Part shown: in pieces, positions 1 through 12,547 of the stretch
How the letters are laid out: every line of letters starts with the position of its first letter
How positions within the stretch are numbered: the stretch's first letter is position 1
Source: Hsuehochloa calcarea
Taxonomy: Eukaryota; Streptophyta; Magnoliopsida; Poales; Poaceae
Assembly: GCA_036346395.1 (NCBI GenBank)
Contig: CM070601.1
Location: 12,087,763-12,151,762, forward strand
Reading direction: 5' to 3'
Length of the DNA: 64,000 nucleotides
The notes under the pieces: generated by a model
The model's database searches: none
What the model was told of the DNA's origin: nothing
The model's input: only the letters and a program-made list of their open reading frames with translations
Program-made: the position numbers and the translations under genes

Positions 1-1256
1 AACCAATGAATCCAATGTCACCAGCTCCCAGCACAATTGTGCATAAATTTTAGTAGAGCCTGATTCACCACAACAACGTCACCCAATTATTCATAAAAAC
101 TGATGAAACAAATATTGGATTGCTAAGTGTGTAAGGATTTAAGGGGCAATAATATAATCAAGCAACATTTCTGCTCTTGCACACAAGTACTCAACCTGAG
201 TTCAAGTAAATCGATGAGCAGAAGTTCAATTCTTAATGACCTTAACAAATAAACACCGTTTTATTAAGCAGTGCCAGGATTAGTTGATTTGCGTAAAGCC
301 ATAGAGGCTTCATTCAATGGCAACTGAACATGGTACCTCCTCCATAAAGCAAAGTAGCAGATCAGACAAAAAAAAAATCAGATACAAGACACAGAAACAA
401 GTATTACATGAAACTGATGAAAGCAAGAATGACATGCACAAACACAAACTTTCCTAGATACCAAAAAAATGCAAGAACAGATGAACAAGAGAAGTGAAGC
501 AAGACAAGGAAGATGAATGAATAATTCTAAAAGAAGACATTTATGCACATTACACATATAAGCAAGAGACTAAGACAGGCCACAAACCTTTTCTAATAAC
601 CTGCTTCATTTCCTACCTGATTTTCACTTACTAAGAAATTTTGAGGAAACCGTGGTTATTATTCCACCACAAGTACCATTACCTTCTCTTCCATTAGCCA
701 CGTCCTATTTTGGATATGATATATGTCCTAACAGAGTAAACATAAAGCTAACTTTTTGTCTGTCATGCAATACAACTAATTATCTATCTTGTGCCAGTAA
801 ATCCAGAAAGCAATCAACAAGAAGCAAAAAAAAAACACCCTAAAGAACACTTCAAAACCATAATGCTATGTCATACTCAACAAATTCCTTGGAGCAATCT
901 GAAGCGAAAAACATTATTTCATATATCTTCTTAACGAAATTATTTCATAGATTAAACCATGTACATAACATGACAACTTCCCATCACCTAAGGATAAGGA
1001 TATTATCCCTTCCTACAAGAACAAACCATACCCCCAAACACAAATATCACATCACAAAGCATAAACAATGCTTCCAACAATTCTCCATAAAACAGAAACC
1101 CCTATACAAAATCGCACCAGAAATCTAACTTCCCATCCTCTAATCAGGAAGAACCAACATAATTATGAGCTGAACATGTTAGCCAGCACAGGAAGAAAGC
1201 AAAAGATGGGAACATCTGAAAAGTTCCTCCCATTTGCAGCTTAACCACGGCGCCGA
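1..1256. other. Downstream region of DUF1639 gene A
   Basis: AT-rich sequence beyond the stop codon of the minus-strand gene at 1257-2025. It probably holds that gene's 3' untranslated region in its right part. The open frames here are short and low in complexity, with no recognisable domain. I see no transposon termini or RNA gene. Confidence 0.5.
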
Positions 1257-2025
1257 TCACCTCTGCAAGAGGAAAACGCAAATGAAGAAAAGAACCAACT
1301 TTGGGGAAATAGTATATGACCAAACGAATTCGAACGATATCTCACCTCCTCGATCTTGTACGAGTCCAGGTTCACATCCGCGAGCGACAATCCCGGGTAC
1401 AGCGTCTGCAATTCCAAACCAACCAAACAGAATTAAACACCGATACCCAAAATTACGCATCAGGAAGTACAGGTGAGGCTCCAATCCTTACATCCAGCTG
1501 GCGCTGCACGGTGCGCGGGCGCTTCTTGGGCCGGCGCGGCGGGCGCGTGCCGCGGATGGCGTGGAAGTCCTCGGCGATCTCCTCCTTGGTCAGTGCGACG
1601 GAGAAGCCCCTCTTCCTCGCCTTCGCCAGCGGCGGCGCGGGAGACTGCTGCGCATGCCCCTCCGCCGACTTCCCCGCTCCCTCCGATCTCGACGCAGGTG
1701 GCGCAGCCGTGGCAGAGCGGCGGGTGCGGAGGTTCCAGGGCCGCGGCGGCTGAGACGCGCCGGCGGCGGCTGAGTCCTGGGGCTTCTCCTTATCCGGAGA
1801 TGGGGTGTGCGGGTGCGGAGGAGGGGAGGCGGAGGTGGACGCGGAGGCGCCGTTCTTCGAGCAGCGGAGGAGGCGGTGGGTGCCCCAGCTGAGCGTCGGG
1901 AAGGAGAAGCTGTGGAGACGGGTGCGGGCGGACGTCGCTGCAGGATCCGGCGACGGATACGGAGACGCAGGAGGCGAGGATTTGTCCGCTGATTGGTGGT
2001 CGGAGGCGGCGGCCATGAGGGCCAT
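1257..2025 (-). CDS. DUF1639 family protein, gene A (three exons, 199 aa)
   Basis: Exons on the minus strand: 2025-1492 (178 codons), 1405-1346 (20 codons) and 1262-1257 (one codon plus TGA). Junctions are GAT|GTAAGG, CAG|ACG, GAG|GTGAGA and CAG|AGG, all in phase 0. Exon 1 is Ala/Pro/Ser-rich, then shows the family core: PWNLRTRR, FSVALTKEEIAEDFHAIRG, and a basic PPRRPKKRPRTVQRQLD block. Exon 2 supplies the TLYPGLSLADVNLDSYK end, which matches the family's usual LFPGLWLSEIT-type tail. The start chosen is the ATG at 2025 (MALMAAAS); a second in-frame ATG lies three codons on, and a more upstream frame start at 2313 would add low-complexity residues. The plant DUF1639 family has no biochemical role I can state. 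The basic block suggests nuclear or nucleic-acid contact, but that is inference. Two paralogues lie at 27.0 and 32.4 kb. Confidence 0.85.
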
Positions 2026-2550
2026 GAGAGCTGGGTGCGGGCGGACAGGAGGAGGGAAGGGAGGGAAGGGAAGGGGGAAAGAAGGGAGGTGGGCGAGGGG
2101 GTGGGGGTGAGGTTTTTTAAAAGGGAAAAGGGTGGCCTTCTTTTCGATATCCACCTCGGCGCTTCGCGTAATTCCGATGGGTGGATGGTTAGGGCTAGGT
2201 GGTGCCGAGGTGGGGTAGTTTTTTTGGTGTTCCCGGCCCGCGATTTTGGTGGCGGTGCCGCGTCTGCGTGTGTGACTGCGTCCCCTGGCGTCGGCAAACT
2301 GCACGGTGCGCACGACCGGCGCGGTGTTGCTTGGCCGGGAGCCTGGGACGGGCGGGTCGATGGGGAGTGTATGCTGCGTTGCTGTATTATGCGTCTTCTG
2401 CTGCCTCCTGACCCGCGGAGGGTCGCCGGCCGCGCGGTTGGGTTAAGCCGCCCCCCACCGCCGTCCGGTGCCTCGTGCCTTTCGGGGTCCAATTCTTTGG
2501 TGCTCGTAGGCCATAGCAAGGATTTTGTGTCCGTCCGTTTGCTTGCATAA
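2026..2550 (-). promoter_or_regulatory. 5' flank of DUF1639 gene A
   Basis: GC- and purine-rich sequence upstream of the minus-strand start at 2025, grading into a CpG-rich stretch to about 2500. It is the expected place for the 5' untranslated region and core promoter. An A/T run at about 2110-2125 is the only TATA-like candidate, and it is weak. The long open frames here on both strands are composition artefacts. Confidence 0.4.
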
Positions 2551-2845
2551 CAAACTTTGATATTTTTTTTAAAAAAAATATATTATTATTTTAGAAGATA
2601 ATTAAAAAAATAGTTAGTTTTTTTTAACAAAAAATAGGTGTCGATCGAGATTCTCCTGGCACTATTCTAATTGACGACAGTATCCCTGTCACCCATTCAA
2701 AGAGTGTGTAAAGGTTTATGTTGTCAATTGAACTGTCGACAGAACAATTTCGCCAGTTCAGTTGGCGACATGACCTTATCACCGGTTTAAATGACGATAG
2801 TATCCCTGTCGCCAACTAAACTAGCGACATGTCCATATTTTTTTT
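2551..2845. repeat. Unclassified repeat with recurring GGCGACA/TGTCGCC motifs
   Basis: An A/T-rich lead-in (2555-2640) is followed by repeated short motifs such as TTGGCGACA, CTGTCGCC and TTGACGACAG, some facing each other. A related sequence lies in inverted orientation at 21990-22250, with the same A/T-rich arm and a (T)AGGTGT junction. They look like ends or internal pieces of one transposon family. No coding sequence or target-site duplication was found, so the class is open. Confidence 0.45.
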
Positions 2846-3182
2846 TAATTTATGTCTAGAGAATTCAACCTAAAAATTTAGTGCATTTCACAAAGTTTTT
2901 TTTGCAATACCTTGAAGTGTCAGCGTAGTTCGTAATCCGAAATTAGAAAATAACGAAATGTGAAGTAGAGAATGCAAGATCGACGGTGTAATTTAAAACG
3001 CGAATTCGGTAGTGTAATAACTCAAATAGCCCCCTTCGGAGCGAAATGAAAAAATAGGTTTAGGGTTGCCATGTTCGTCTTTTTGAAATTCGAAAAAAGG
3101 TTAATTGGAATGAAATCGATCAGTCTTGGCGGCCCATCGTTCCCTTTCCCTTGTCTCTGGACTGCCCACAGCAGTGGCCAGT
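2846..3182. other. Intergenic, no gene seen
   Basis: Mixed-composition sequence between the unclassified repeat and the LTR-like start at 3183. No open frame of interest and no repeat boundary recognised. Confidence 0.4.
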
Positions 3183-5657
3183 TGTAACAGCCCAAGATCC
3201 ATGAGTTGGATTAGTTAAGTATCTAATGCGCATTTGTGAAATTTTAAACTTTTTAAAACTTTTTGTTGCAAAACAAATGGGTTGATACCTGGTTTTCCAA
3301 ATCCAAGAAATAAAAATTCTAAAACAAAATAAGAGTTGGTCAAGATTTTCAAAACTTAATTCAGAGTGGAGTATAAACCCTATGTTGAAAACCCTTTGAA
3401 TTTTGAAGACTAGAATTAAAACCTAGTAATCCAATACCCCTCTAATTCAAAAGTTCGAATTGAACTTGGGGTAAAACTAAAAGTTTTTAAATATGGGAAT
3501 ATTTATTTTGGGATTCAAAATATAAATAGTAAAACCTCATAAGCTCCTAGAATGCTTGAGGTACTTTCAAAAGAATTCTCAAAATTCAATTTACAAATAT
3601 ATTTTTTTATCTCAGAAATACAAACTATCTTTTATTTTGAAAATATAGTAATACCCATAGCTGGGAATATTTTATTTGTATTTTATATGCCATGTTGCTT
3701 GTTTGGAATTTTATGGAATTTTTAGAGGTTATTTGGTTTCCATTTGATTTGTATGCTCAAATTTGAACTTTGAATTTTGAATACAAACAAATAATAGGAA
3801 AAGTGCCTAAAATATTTTTTCTGGGTTCTGAAACATCTATTTGACTCACCTGAAAAATATCATAATTTTTATAATTATTTTGCTATTTTAAAATATCCAG
3901 TTAAACCAGTTAGTTCTTGGTTAAACACCTAAACCAGAGAATTAAAATATTTCCACAGAACAATTTATTCCTCTAAAACCCTAGAAAAATTACACTGGGA
4001 TCTTCTCTGTGTATTAAGACTCCCCTAAAATTTTCATGATTTTAGGATCTCAAAAACTCTGTCTAAAATTTGCAACCCTCTCAGCCTTTTGAAATCAACT
4101 CGGTCAAACCAATTGAGTGGATTCGACTCGATTTCGACCAAGCGTTCTATTTCGACCAGCCGCTCGATTTCTCCAAGTATCTCAGTTTCGACCAGAATCA
4201 CTCAGTTCGACCACCCACTTGGTCCTACTAGACCCTCCGACCAGGTCCAACCATACCTGCCTGTTAGCCACCTCCTCGCCTGGTCACCGTCTTCCTCGCC
4301 GCGCCCATGCTGCCAGCACTCGCATGCATCATCGCCGCTGCAAAGTCATCGCCCCAGCATGAATCCCGCCCCTTTTTCCGTCCGGACACGTGTGCATTAA
4401 ATCTTTGTTACTTCATTGCGCTGTTTCCCACTTGTCTCCTCCCACTGCCTGTCACCTGTTGGGCGCACGAATGTCCAGAGTCTCCCATGCCACACCGCCG
4501 CTCCATCTTGTCGCCCAATCCTCCTCCTCCCTCTATAAATGGAGCACTAGAGAGCCCTCGCCCTCTCTTGCGCCCTCTGTCCCGACCTGTATAAAGTACC
4601 CCTCGAGATCCCTTCCCCACCGTTTGCTTCCCTGAACCATTCTCCCTCCTCTCTTTTCCGTTCTCACCAAGAGAAACCTCAAAGAAGCGAGCTCCAAGTT
4701 TCTGGCTGCCATGCCTCATCGTCATTCCAGCTGCCACCGTGAAGCTCCTTCCTCTCTACCCGTGTCTTTTTGTGTTCCAGAACACGAGAAACTCATCCAC
4801 TAATCGGATATGGTTTTGGTTCTCAGGATCTTTCGGATTTGAGCTTCGTCTTCATCTCTGGACGAAAGTGGCATTTCTACCGCCACATCTCCTCCGGTGA
4901 GATATTTTTAAATTGCTTTCTCTCTGAGCATCTCAGACTCTCACTGGTGCTTCCCCGACCTTCCATTGTCTCTCTTTTCTCTCAGGCTACCTCCTCCGCG
5001 TTGAAGCGCCGTCGTCGCCCATAATGGCGCCATGCTTCTTCTGACCTCCTACGACCACGTACGACCATCTACGATCACCTACGACCACTTTCGACCACCT
5101 CCAGATAGTTTCACTTTACCTCGTAGGGGCTCTTGCATGCATTCAATTGTTTAGCGTGTCGTCGTGGACCACATCGATGACGGCAAGCGCAACAGGAAGC
5201 CCTGAGAGTTTCTCTGCGTTATTGGAATTTCAACCACTCCCCATCGTCAACAAGAGCTCGTTGATTTTCCTAGAGGTCCATTGAACGTTTTCCACAATTT
5301 CTTGTTGAGCTCCTCGCCTTACAGCGTGTTGTCCACGTGCATGTTGCGCCGCCGCGTTTGGACCTCGCCGTTGCTAAAGAATAAGACCCTTGGTCCCCAC
5401 ACCGACCACCTCGCGTCGCATGAAACCCAGGAGGTCCGATCCGGCACCTGCTTGCCCCAGGAAGGTCTCTGCGTCGAGTGCCAGTGGCACCAGTGCACGC
5501 CTCTGACCACTGCAGCCGGTGAGACCAACACGGAAAGGTAGCTCTTGACCTCTTCGTCCTATTTTGCTACTCCCCAACCTCGTTCTGACCACTTGTAGTT
5601 GAAACCTCCTTCCGATCAGGTAGTCAAAGCCTCCTTCCGACCACCTGCAGTCGAAGC
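3183..5657. mobile_element. Gypsy LTR-like sequence (left part)
   Basis: Begins TGTAACAGCCCAAGATCC, a TGTAACA-type start common to long LTRs of grass Ty3/gypsy elements. The first part is AT-rich and without frames. From about 4080 it becomes C-rich, with many overlapping short frames typical of long gypsy LTRs rather than genes. It contains CGACCA-rich tracts (4090-4240, 5040-5110) and ends in a 26-bp minisatellite that continues beyond the solo LTR inserted at 5658. The probable continuation to the right is at 16538-17600. The terminus at the far side was not identified. Confidence 0.45.
5586..5657. repeat. 26-bp minisatellite, block 1
   Basis: Diverged units built on CCTTCCGACCACCTGTAGTC. 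The array is broken at 5658 by a solo LTR and resumes at 7259. Confidence 0.7.
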
Positions 5658-7253
5658 TGTAGGATCACGGGAAGGCTACGATAGCACAAAAAATGCTACC
5701 GCACAACCAAAGAACCTCCACTAGTAATAGTTCACGAGATTACCACTAGACTTGCTGACTCGTAGCGGAAGTAGAGTCGATGTAGCGAGTTGATGCAGTA
5801 GTGGCCGTACTTATCGTGCGTCTATTCCTCCTACTTCGATTATCGTCACGAATTGCGGATCGTCCTAGTGCTGATGCTTCGCAACAACACCTCCAAGGTA
5901 TCCACACATACAGGGTAGGGACACCACGCGCTGGAGTGCTAGTGCCGACGGTGTGGTTGAGGAAGGTGTGGCTATTAGGGTTTTGGGAATTCTACAAAAG
6001 GATTACTGCACCCCTTACCACCGCCCTCTATTTATAGGCACCCATAATGGGTCTCGAACTTGAGGCACATTAGGAACTCGTGGCCTATAAGAATTCGGAT
6101 TACCATCCAAATCAAATCCTTGCCCTTTAATTGTGTGACTCTATAGGTTCATGTGTAACCGGTTGTGACTTGGAAACTCTTTTCCGACCACAAGCCGTCA
6201 GCGATACCTAGTAGCACATAACGATTTCCAAACACACATAGAATATATCGGGCGAACCTTAATGAAATATGATATAAGACCATGTCCTTATCACTTACGA
6301 TCAACTCGCACTTAGTCACGACCAGTCCATACTTAGTTACGAGCAGTTTGTAACTCCTTACGACCAGTTGGTGATTACGTTCGACCAGCCTACGACCAGC
6401 TTCGACCAGTCTACGACCAGATTCAACCAGCTCATATCTACATACTACCAGTTTACGACTAGTTGTGAGACCATGTTCGACTAGTCTATATCTCTATACG
6501 ACCAGCTCGTATCTGGTCAAACCAAATGACCTGCTTGTGTATTCTCCATTTACCTCACGATATCTGGTTGAACTCTAGATGAGATAATTTTTCATCCATG
6601 GACTGTTCAATACTTTCTTGATCAAGTGTCGAAAAACTTCATGTGATCGACACTTCGACTACTAGTGGCATGGCCATGCAGTTTCTTTATTCGACCACAA
6701 CGAGGGGTCCAGAGAGATCTCTTCTGTTATGTTAGGAGAGGCAAATCTCATATCCGACCAGCACATTCCTTCGCATGTTTCATAGCATACCCCGAAAGCT
6801 ACATTTATAACTACCCCTAAGAGTGCTATTACCCATGTAGAAAACCATGCTGATATCAGGTCTAAAGATTATACATCATCATTGCTTGAGACCAACTAAT
6901 GACACATAGAATCATAACAATCTCAATAGTGTCTCAAGGTGGGTCTTATCCAACACTATGTTCTCTAACATGTGTCCATATTAATAGTTTGATATCTCTA
7001 TATCTATGACCTGTGAAACATAGTCATCAACCAATACATATGTTAGCCTATTCATATGTGTCCTCATATATTTCCGACTAGGGAACATTTAAGAATAATC
7101 ATCGTAGAAATACAGAGTTTCACAATCAAGTCACATACTTGATAATAAATATTAACGATATTATTCCCGGAACAAGATAACATATTATCCAATGTTATGA
7201 ACAAAACAAAATATAATCATCTCTATGATTGTCTTTAGGGCATATTCCCAATA
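5658..7253 (-). mobile_element. Copia solo LTR (minus orientation)
   Basis: Read on the minus strand it starts TGGGAATATGCCCTAAAG, close to the TGTTGGAATATGCCCTA start of Angela/BARE-like copia LTRs, and ends in CCTACA. Flanking direct repeats are GAAGC (5653-5657) and GAAAC (7254-7258), four of five bases identical, as expected of an aged 5-bp target-site duplication. The outer TA in place of CA at the right edge is a further mutation. Removing the LTR restores the minisatellite running across the site. A TATA-like CTATTTATAGGC sits at 6028-6039, antisense to the plus strand. No internal region or second LTR is present, so it is a solo LTR left by recombination. Confidence 0.8.
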
Positions 7254-7258
7254 GAAAC

Positions 7259-7412
7259 ATCCTTTCGACCAGATAGTCGAAACCTCTTACTGACCACCTG
7301 TAGTTGAAGCCTCCTTCCGACCACGTGTAGTCGAAACATCATTCCGACCACGTGTAGTCGATGCTCCTTCCGACCACGTGTAGTCAAACCTCCTTTTGAC
7401 CAAGCATAGTGT
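7259..7412. repeat. 26-bp minisatellite, block 2
   Basis: Five to six units of 26-27 bp with the core TTCCGACCACGTGTAGTCGA. The block continues block 1 once the solo LTR is removed and stops abruptly at 7412, where the gypsy element begins. Block 3 lies at 16434-16537. Confidence 0.75.
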
Positions 7413-7429
7413 GCTGGCGAACCTGATGA

Positions 7430-9300
7430 CAAGGCTAGCTTTCCTTTAATCCTAGCACTTGTTAGTGCCGAGGAGAGGATCGAAAGACTTAGGGTAAGTG
7501 TATTAACTTCTTTTCACCTTTGCGATTATTTTCGATCGGTTTAATCCTCTTTATGTGTAGTTGGTGGGACTTAAGATCAGCGAGGCTACGGAGACATGCG
7601 AGCCTATTGATTATCAGACCGATCTTGTGATCGGCGAGGCGTGGTCCATGAGAATAACAAGCGAAAGAAATAACTTACGTAGATGAAGCATATTCTTCAC
7701 GATTAACTTTGTTTGTTAATCGGTGGCAATCAACGAGTCTCGTATAATTGTTCATGAGGCATTGTTTCGAGAGACTAGTGAGACTACACTTTACGATCCG
7801 AGAATCGGGGACCTTGCTCTCGACCGGATAGTCGAGAACATTGCTTCAATTCTCATTGGGAAGTGTAGAGGTTGCAACCGTACCTACGATTCGGCCGGTG
7901 AAACAGGTGAAAAGAAAAAAGCGGCGCAACGGACTTCAAGCCGCGCTACAAGGTTAAAACAAAAAGACAACTAGGTATGTTTAAATAAATAATCATATGA
8001 AAACATACCTCGTAATCCCGATGAATTTGAACCCCTTTTGCTTTCTTTTGTCGGATCTGCTGGAGTTAGGTTGCTTCAGACCGTCGAACCAATGAGACAA
8101 AGTGGTCGAGGTAGTTCGACCAAGGCTTTCCTCGAAAATAACCCGGAGGAGGAAATGGTCGGAAAGCCCAGAGCCAACCGATCTGGAACTGAGCTAGATC
8201 CTTTGATGGTAGATATGCCATCGGAGAGTAGAAACTTCATGAGAACTTCCACAGGGTTCTGAAGGTACCTCCTCGATATAACAAGTTCCCTTTCTTTCCT
8301 CGATTTCACGTGAGCAAGGAGCTTGAAAATTCTTTGGGAGAGAATATCGGATCGCCTAACTTGCAGCGGGCCGATAAAATATTTACCGATTACAATGATG
8401 CCGTAATTCGAGTAAGTGTCTTCAATCCTCTCCATAACCTTTCTCAAAGTTATTCAAGAAGGTTTATGGAAGAAATGCTACTTATGCAGCATATGATCGA
8501 AAACCTCGCTACGGTCGGAGGACTAGCAGAAGCGAGTTAGGATATTAGAAGAAGAACACTCTGAGATAGAGAGTAAGAGTTCCTCTTCTTTTCTTATTAA
8601 GACTTTCCTTTTATTTATTCTCCCTTATCAAGAATTCTTTTGATAGACTTAGAGAAAATAAAAGAAGATGCTTTGGCTGAAAAGGCCAGAAGAATAAAGC
8701 TTGAAGAAGAACTTGACGACCGGTAATAAAAAGCTTACGGATGATTCGGGAAGAGAGAGGAAGATGGCTCGTCGTAGCCATGACTCGATACATCTTCAAT
8801 CTTTTTACTTAATACTTGCTTTGTCTATGCGAACAAAAACAAGCATTGACCGAGTGAAGAAGGCTCTGGAATTTGAGCAAGACAAGGGGGCGGCTCTCGT
8901 GCTTAGTTTAGATGAGAAAATCACCTCGCTGAACAAAATGCTCTTTGACATGGGCGCGGGATCAAGCTTGCCCTCCTTGAATGACCCAATAGAGAAGGTC
9001 AACTTTCTTGGCTCTTTCTTTGGAAGAGCTCAAGGTTTTGCTCAAGACCACTAGGAGAACTATGCCCACTCAGTTAAGGAGTCTATTGCTAATGGAGTCG
9101 GTCTTGCTTTGGCAAAGTGAAAGCTTCCGATCCATCAACTAACCTTCAAGCCATCGAAGAGGATTTCAGCCGCTTACATGAGAGGCAAATCGGATCCTCG
9201 CGAGATGAAACCTCTAGGCGAAAAGGTCGCGAGAAGAGATGGAAGTCGGATCTCCATCTAGCGATGAGTTAGTTTAGGCATTCTCTAGTAGTTTAGGCTG
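7430..9300 (+). pseudogene. Plus-strand (antisense) frames near the 3' end of the gypsy element
   Basis: On the strand opposite to gag-pol there are broken but protein-like frames at 7561-7683, 7723-7974, 8038-8262, 8310-8540 and 8701-9054. A clean-looking GTAAGT donor near 7494 and a TGTGTAG acceptor near 7560 suggest an intron. The 8701 frame is helical and charged (SIDRVKKALEFEQDKGAAL). Some Tat-lineage elements are known to carry an extra antisense reading frame between integrase and the 3' LTR; position and strand fit that here. I cannot assign a domain, and the frames could also belong to an older insertion. Confidence 0.4.
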
Positions 9301-10439
9301 CGGGGAAAAAACAATGCATACAATGTAAAGACTTACCTTTCTCTTATCAAAATGGAAAAAATTCTTTTATTCATCAGATTAGACTTGTGAATTTATGTCT
9401 TATCTAGCCCCATTATACATTATATAGTAGAAGATCTTTACTATATAATAGTACCACTGAGACCAAGAATATAAATCCAAATCTCAACCATTACTTGTAA
9501 GCATGTCTTGATCGGTAAAAAGCGATCGTGGTAATACTAGGAAACCTTTATGGTCGGAACAGTGTAGGTTTCGGCTAGTTATAAATCTATTTTTAATGAT
9601 CAAAGTACTTTACAAAGATAACATATGGTCGGAAAAATAAAGAATTCTCCTTGATAAGAGGAAAAAATATGAAGAACATATGTTAAAAAGGAGACAGGTG
9701 GTTTTACTTCTATCGATGCTCAATCTTGATCGGAATGAACCTAGCTAGGAAATAAAGGTATAAACTATATTTATAAGGCGTGCTCATGTTCGTAGTTCAT
9801 TGGCGGCGAGGATCGTAGGAAAGAGACCGTCGCTAGGAAGCTCCTTCCAGTGGGCAGAACCACGTGCGAAAAAGGAGAGACTTCGACTAGGAGGTTTTTC
9901 GTGTCCCGACCAGTAGCCAAACAAGAGTAGAAACGAATTTTGAAACATAAACTATCGTTTATAATCGAACATACGAACCGCGATCGACCGAGTTAGGCAA
10001 CGTCATATAAATAACATCACAGCTTCTCCAAAATTAATTATTCAATTTAGAGAAATTTAAATGAAATGAAATGAAAAGAAATAAAGAAAAGATTAAACAA
10101 AGAACTTACGCAATTGGTCAATGTTCCATGAATTTGACAAAACCTGCCGTCGACATGGCTAATCGTCTTGAGCACAGTCGGGTAACCGACCACGGTGTAA
10201 GGACCTTCCCATTTAGGGAAAGCTTATTGCGCCACTGCAGCTCTGAATTTTACGAGAACGGATCACCTACTGATAGGTTGCGAGGTTGCACCTTACGATT
10301 GTAGTACCTTCGCATGGCTTGTTGGTAGATTGCGAGCGAATCAAAGCTTGGTTCCGTCGTTCTTCAAGGAAATTGATATCGTTAGTCGATGTTCTTCTGA
10401 TTGCTTAAGTTAAAACAATCGGTCACGAGCATTGCCAAT
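9301..10439. other. Gypsy element interior without recognisable gene
   Basis: AT-rich sequence between the antisense frames and the integrase remnant. It has scattered GGTCGG motifs like the rest of the element. No domain or repeat boundary seen. Confidence 0.4.
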
Positions 10440-11150
10440 TTTCAGTTACGGAGGAAGCATAGCTTGGCCCCATAAACCAAAAGAAAGGTGTTTCACCGGT
10501 CGCTTACGGTGGTCGTGGTCAGGACGACCCATAAAGCGAAAGGAAGTTCTTGAACCCAAGCTCTGACCGTTTTATTAAGCGGTCGAATACTCGGCGTTTA
10601 TCCCACTGTATTAGGATACCATTGGCACGCTCATTGCTCTATTGCTCGTGGATGAGCCACGAAGCGAAATGAATTTTGATTCCTAGTTCTTGCGAAATTC
10701 CTAAAATTCTTTGCTTGAAGCTGATGCAGATTATCGATGATAATCATTTGGTACACCAAATCGTGTAATCACATTTTTGTTATGAACCTCTTAGCGGCTT
10801 GATTGTAACTTTTACAATTGGCTCGTCTTGATCCATTTTGTAAGCGTGTCAATCATAATGACGAAATTGAAGCCCGGGTGCTCTTGGGAATGGTCCCGAA
10901 TGTCGATCCCAGGTTGCAAAAGGCCAAGAAAGAGGATTGTTTGCAAAGCTTGTGCGGTTGATGTACTTGTCGGCTATAAGCCCGACATTATGCGCGCCGT
11001 CACGAGCTCTTTTGCATCATGAAGGCGATTGGCGATAGTATCCTTGCCTAAAGGCCTTACAGGCCAGGAGTTACAGTAGGAATGATGTGCTCCACAAACT
11101 CCTTCATGAATTTGGTTAGCAACTTAATGCCCGGTAGATTGAGATATGCA
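10440..11150 (-). pseudogene. Gypsy integrase remnant
   Basis: Reading the minus strand through several frameshifts gives the integrase core and following region: FNFVIMIDTLTKW, ITRFGVPN, KIHFAS, SNERANGILIQ and TGETPFFWF. These match the usual DTFTKWIE, YRFGVPN, VERANG and TGETPFFLVYG landmarks of gypsy integrases. Stops interrupt all frames, so it cannot be functional. It lies downstream of RNase H on the same strand, as expected. Confidence 0.75.
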
Positions 11151-11754
11151 TCTCATCAACACTCCATGAGATCCTCGTTTATACAAAGTGCGTTCGATTA
11201 GAGTGTATGATTTGGCCTTTAGTGCTATCGATCGACCTCTGCATCATCTTAAGGAATTAGGTCATCTTGAAGATAATTGTAGATCGGCGTCATCCGGTCT
11301 CTACCTTGATCGTCACCGATCTGTGGAGCATCTAAGTTATCGAGTCAATAGGATTGACCTGATGTAAACTATCGATATTCTCGGAATGCTCGACCACCAG
11401 GGTGAATCGAGTTGCTCGAGAAAAACTCCGTCGGGACGGTTGACCTAGTAGAGGCCATTCGTGCCAAGCGATGCGCTAGAAAGTTCTCCTTTCTAGGAAT
11501 ATGTTGGATCTGGAAACCGAAGAAGTGCTTTTAATTTCGTACTTAGCGGATAGGAAGACATCTTGGTACTCGAGCATTGGTACTCTTTCCCTACTTGATT
11601 CGCTACTAGTTGAGAATGCCCTTCACTAACAATTTGCGAATCCGGCGAGCAATTTGCTCGAAGTCTGCCGACAAACCTTCATACTACGCCACATTGTTTG
11701 TAGCGGGAAAGTTAAAGCTGGCGGCATACTTGATGTGTTCGCCGTTAGGGAATA

Positions 11755-11952
11755 TCAAGGCGACTCGACCCTCGATCCCTTAAGCATTAAGGAACCATCG
11801 AAGTACATTGTCCACTCGTCGTGGTGCTCGTACTCGAGTCCTTGCTTAGATTCAGGTTTGTCCACTCGGCAATGAATTACGCTATTGCACGAGACTTTAT
11901 GGTACGTTCGTGAGATGAAATGGAGTCGAGCGTCCCTAGTTCCACCGCCCAT
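11755..11952 (-). pseudogene. Gypsy RNase H remnant
   Basis: The minus-strand frame contains EWTMYFDGSLMLKGS, the start of the RNase H domain in grass gypsy elements (WVMYFDGS with the first catalytic Asp). The preceding residues match the RT-RNase H connection region only loosely. It is cut by a stop soon after the motif. Confidence 0.7.
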
Positions 11953-12547
11953 TTGCTATTAGTCACGACGATTCCCTATTTCAAGGACTTGACCTAAGGG
12001 ATATCCGATGAAACACGACCACTTTGTGGGCACGAAAGTAATGCCTTAGTTTTCTTGAAGTCATAAGGAGACTATAAAGCAACCACGTACTGTGGGTATC
12101 TTTCCTTTGGCCCATGTAAGACTTAACTACGTAATACCTTTGGTCGTTGGGCGTTTTCACGTTCTCGACCATTACACAACAACGACTTGTGGCGTTGCGA
12201 CCACGCAAATCAACGATGTTTTCCACGGTCTTGGAGAAACTAAGGCCGGGGCACTCGTAGGTACACTTTGAGCTTTTCAAAGGCATCATTAACTCGTCGT
12301 CCTCTCGAAACTTCCATGTTTAGAAGAAGTTTGAAGAAAGGTAGTCCCTTTTCCCCAACACAGCTGTAAACGACTTAGCTACGCCATACAACGGTTAGCT
12401 TGGACTTCCTTCTTCGTGGTCGGGCGCATCGATGGATGGCGATATCTTCAGGGGTTTGCTTGATACCTCTGGCGAAACTAGGAAACGAGGAACTTTCAGT
12501 GAAACCGAACACACACTTCTCAGAATTCAACTTGAGGTTATGTCTTC

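Noticed and set aside
1453..2313. Longer 286-codon reading frame that extends DUF1639 gene A upstream
   Set aside because: The extra N-terminus (before 2025) is low-complexity Arg/Pro/Lys sequence in a likely 5' leader. The ATG at 2025 gives a family-typical protein of 199 aa.
1590..2519. 309-codon minus-strand frame
   Set aside because: It is the +1 shadow of DUF1639 exon 1 and its CpG-rich leader; Arg/Pro-rich with no domain.
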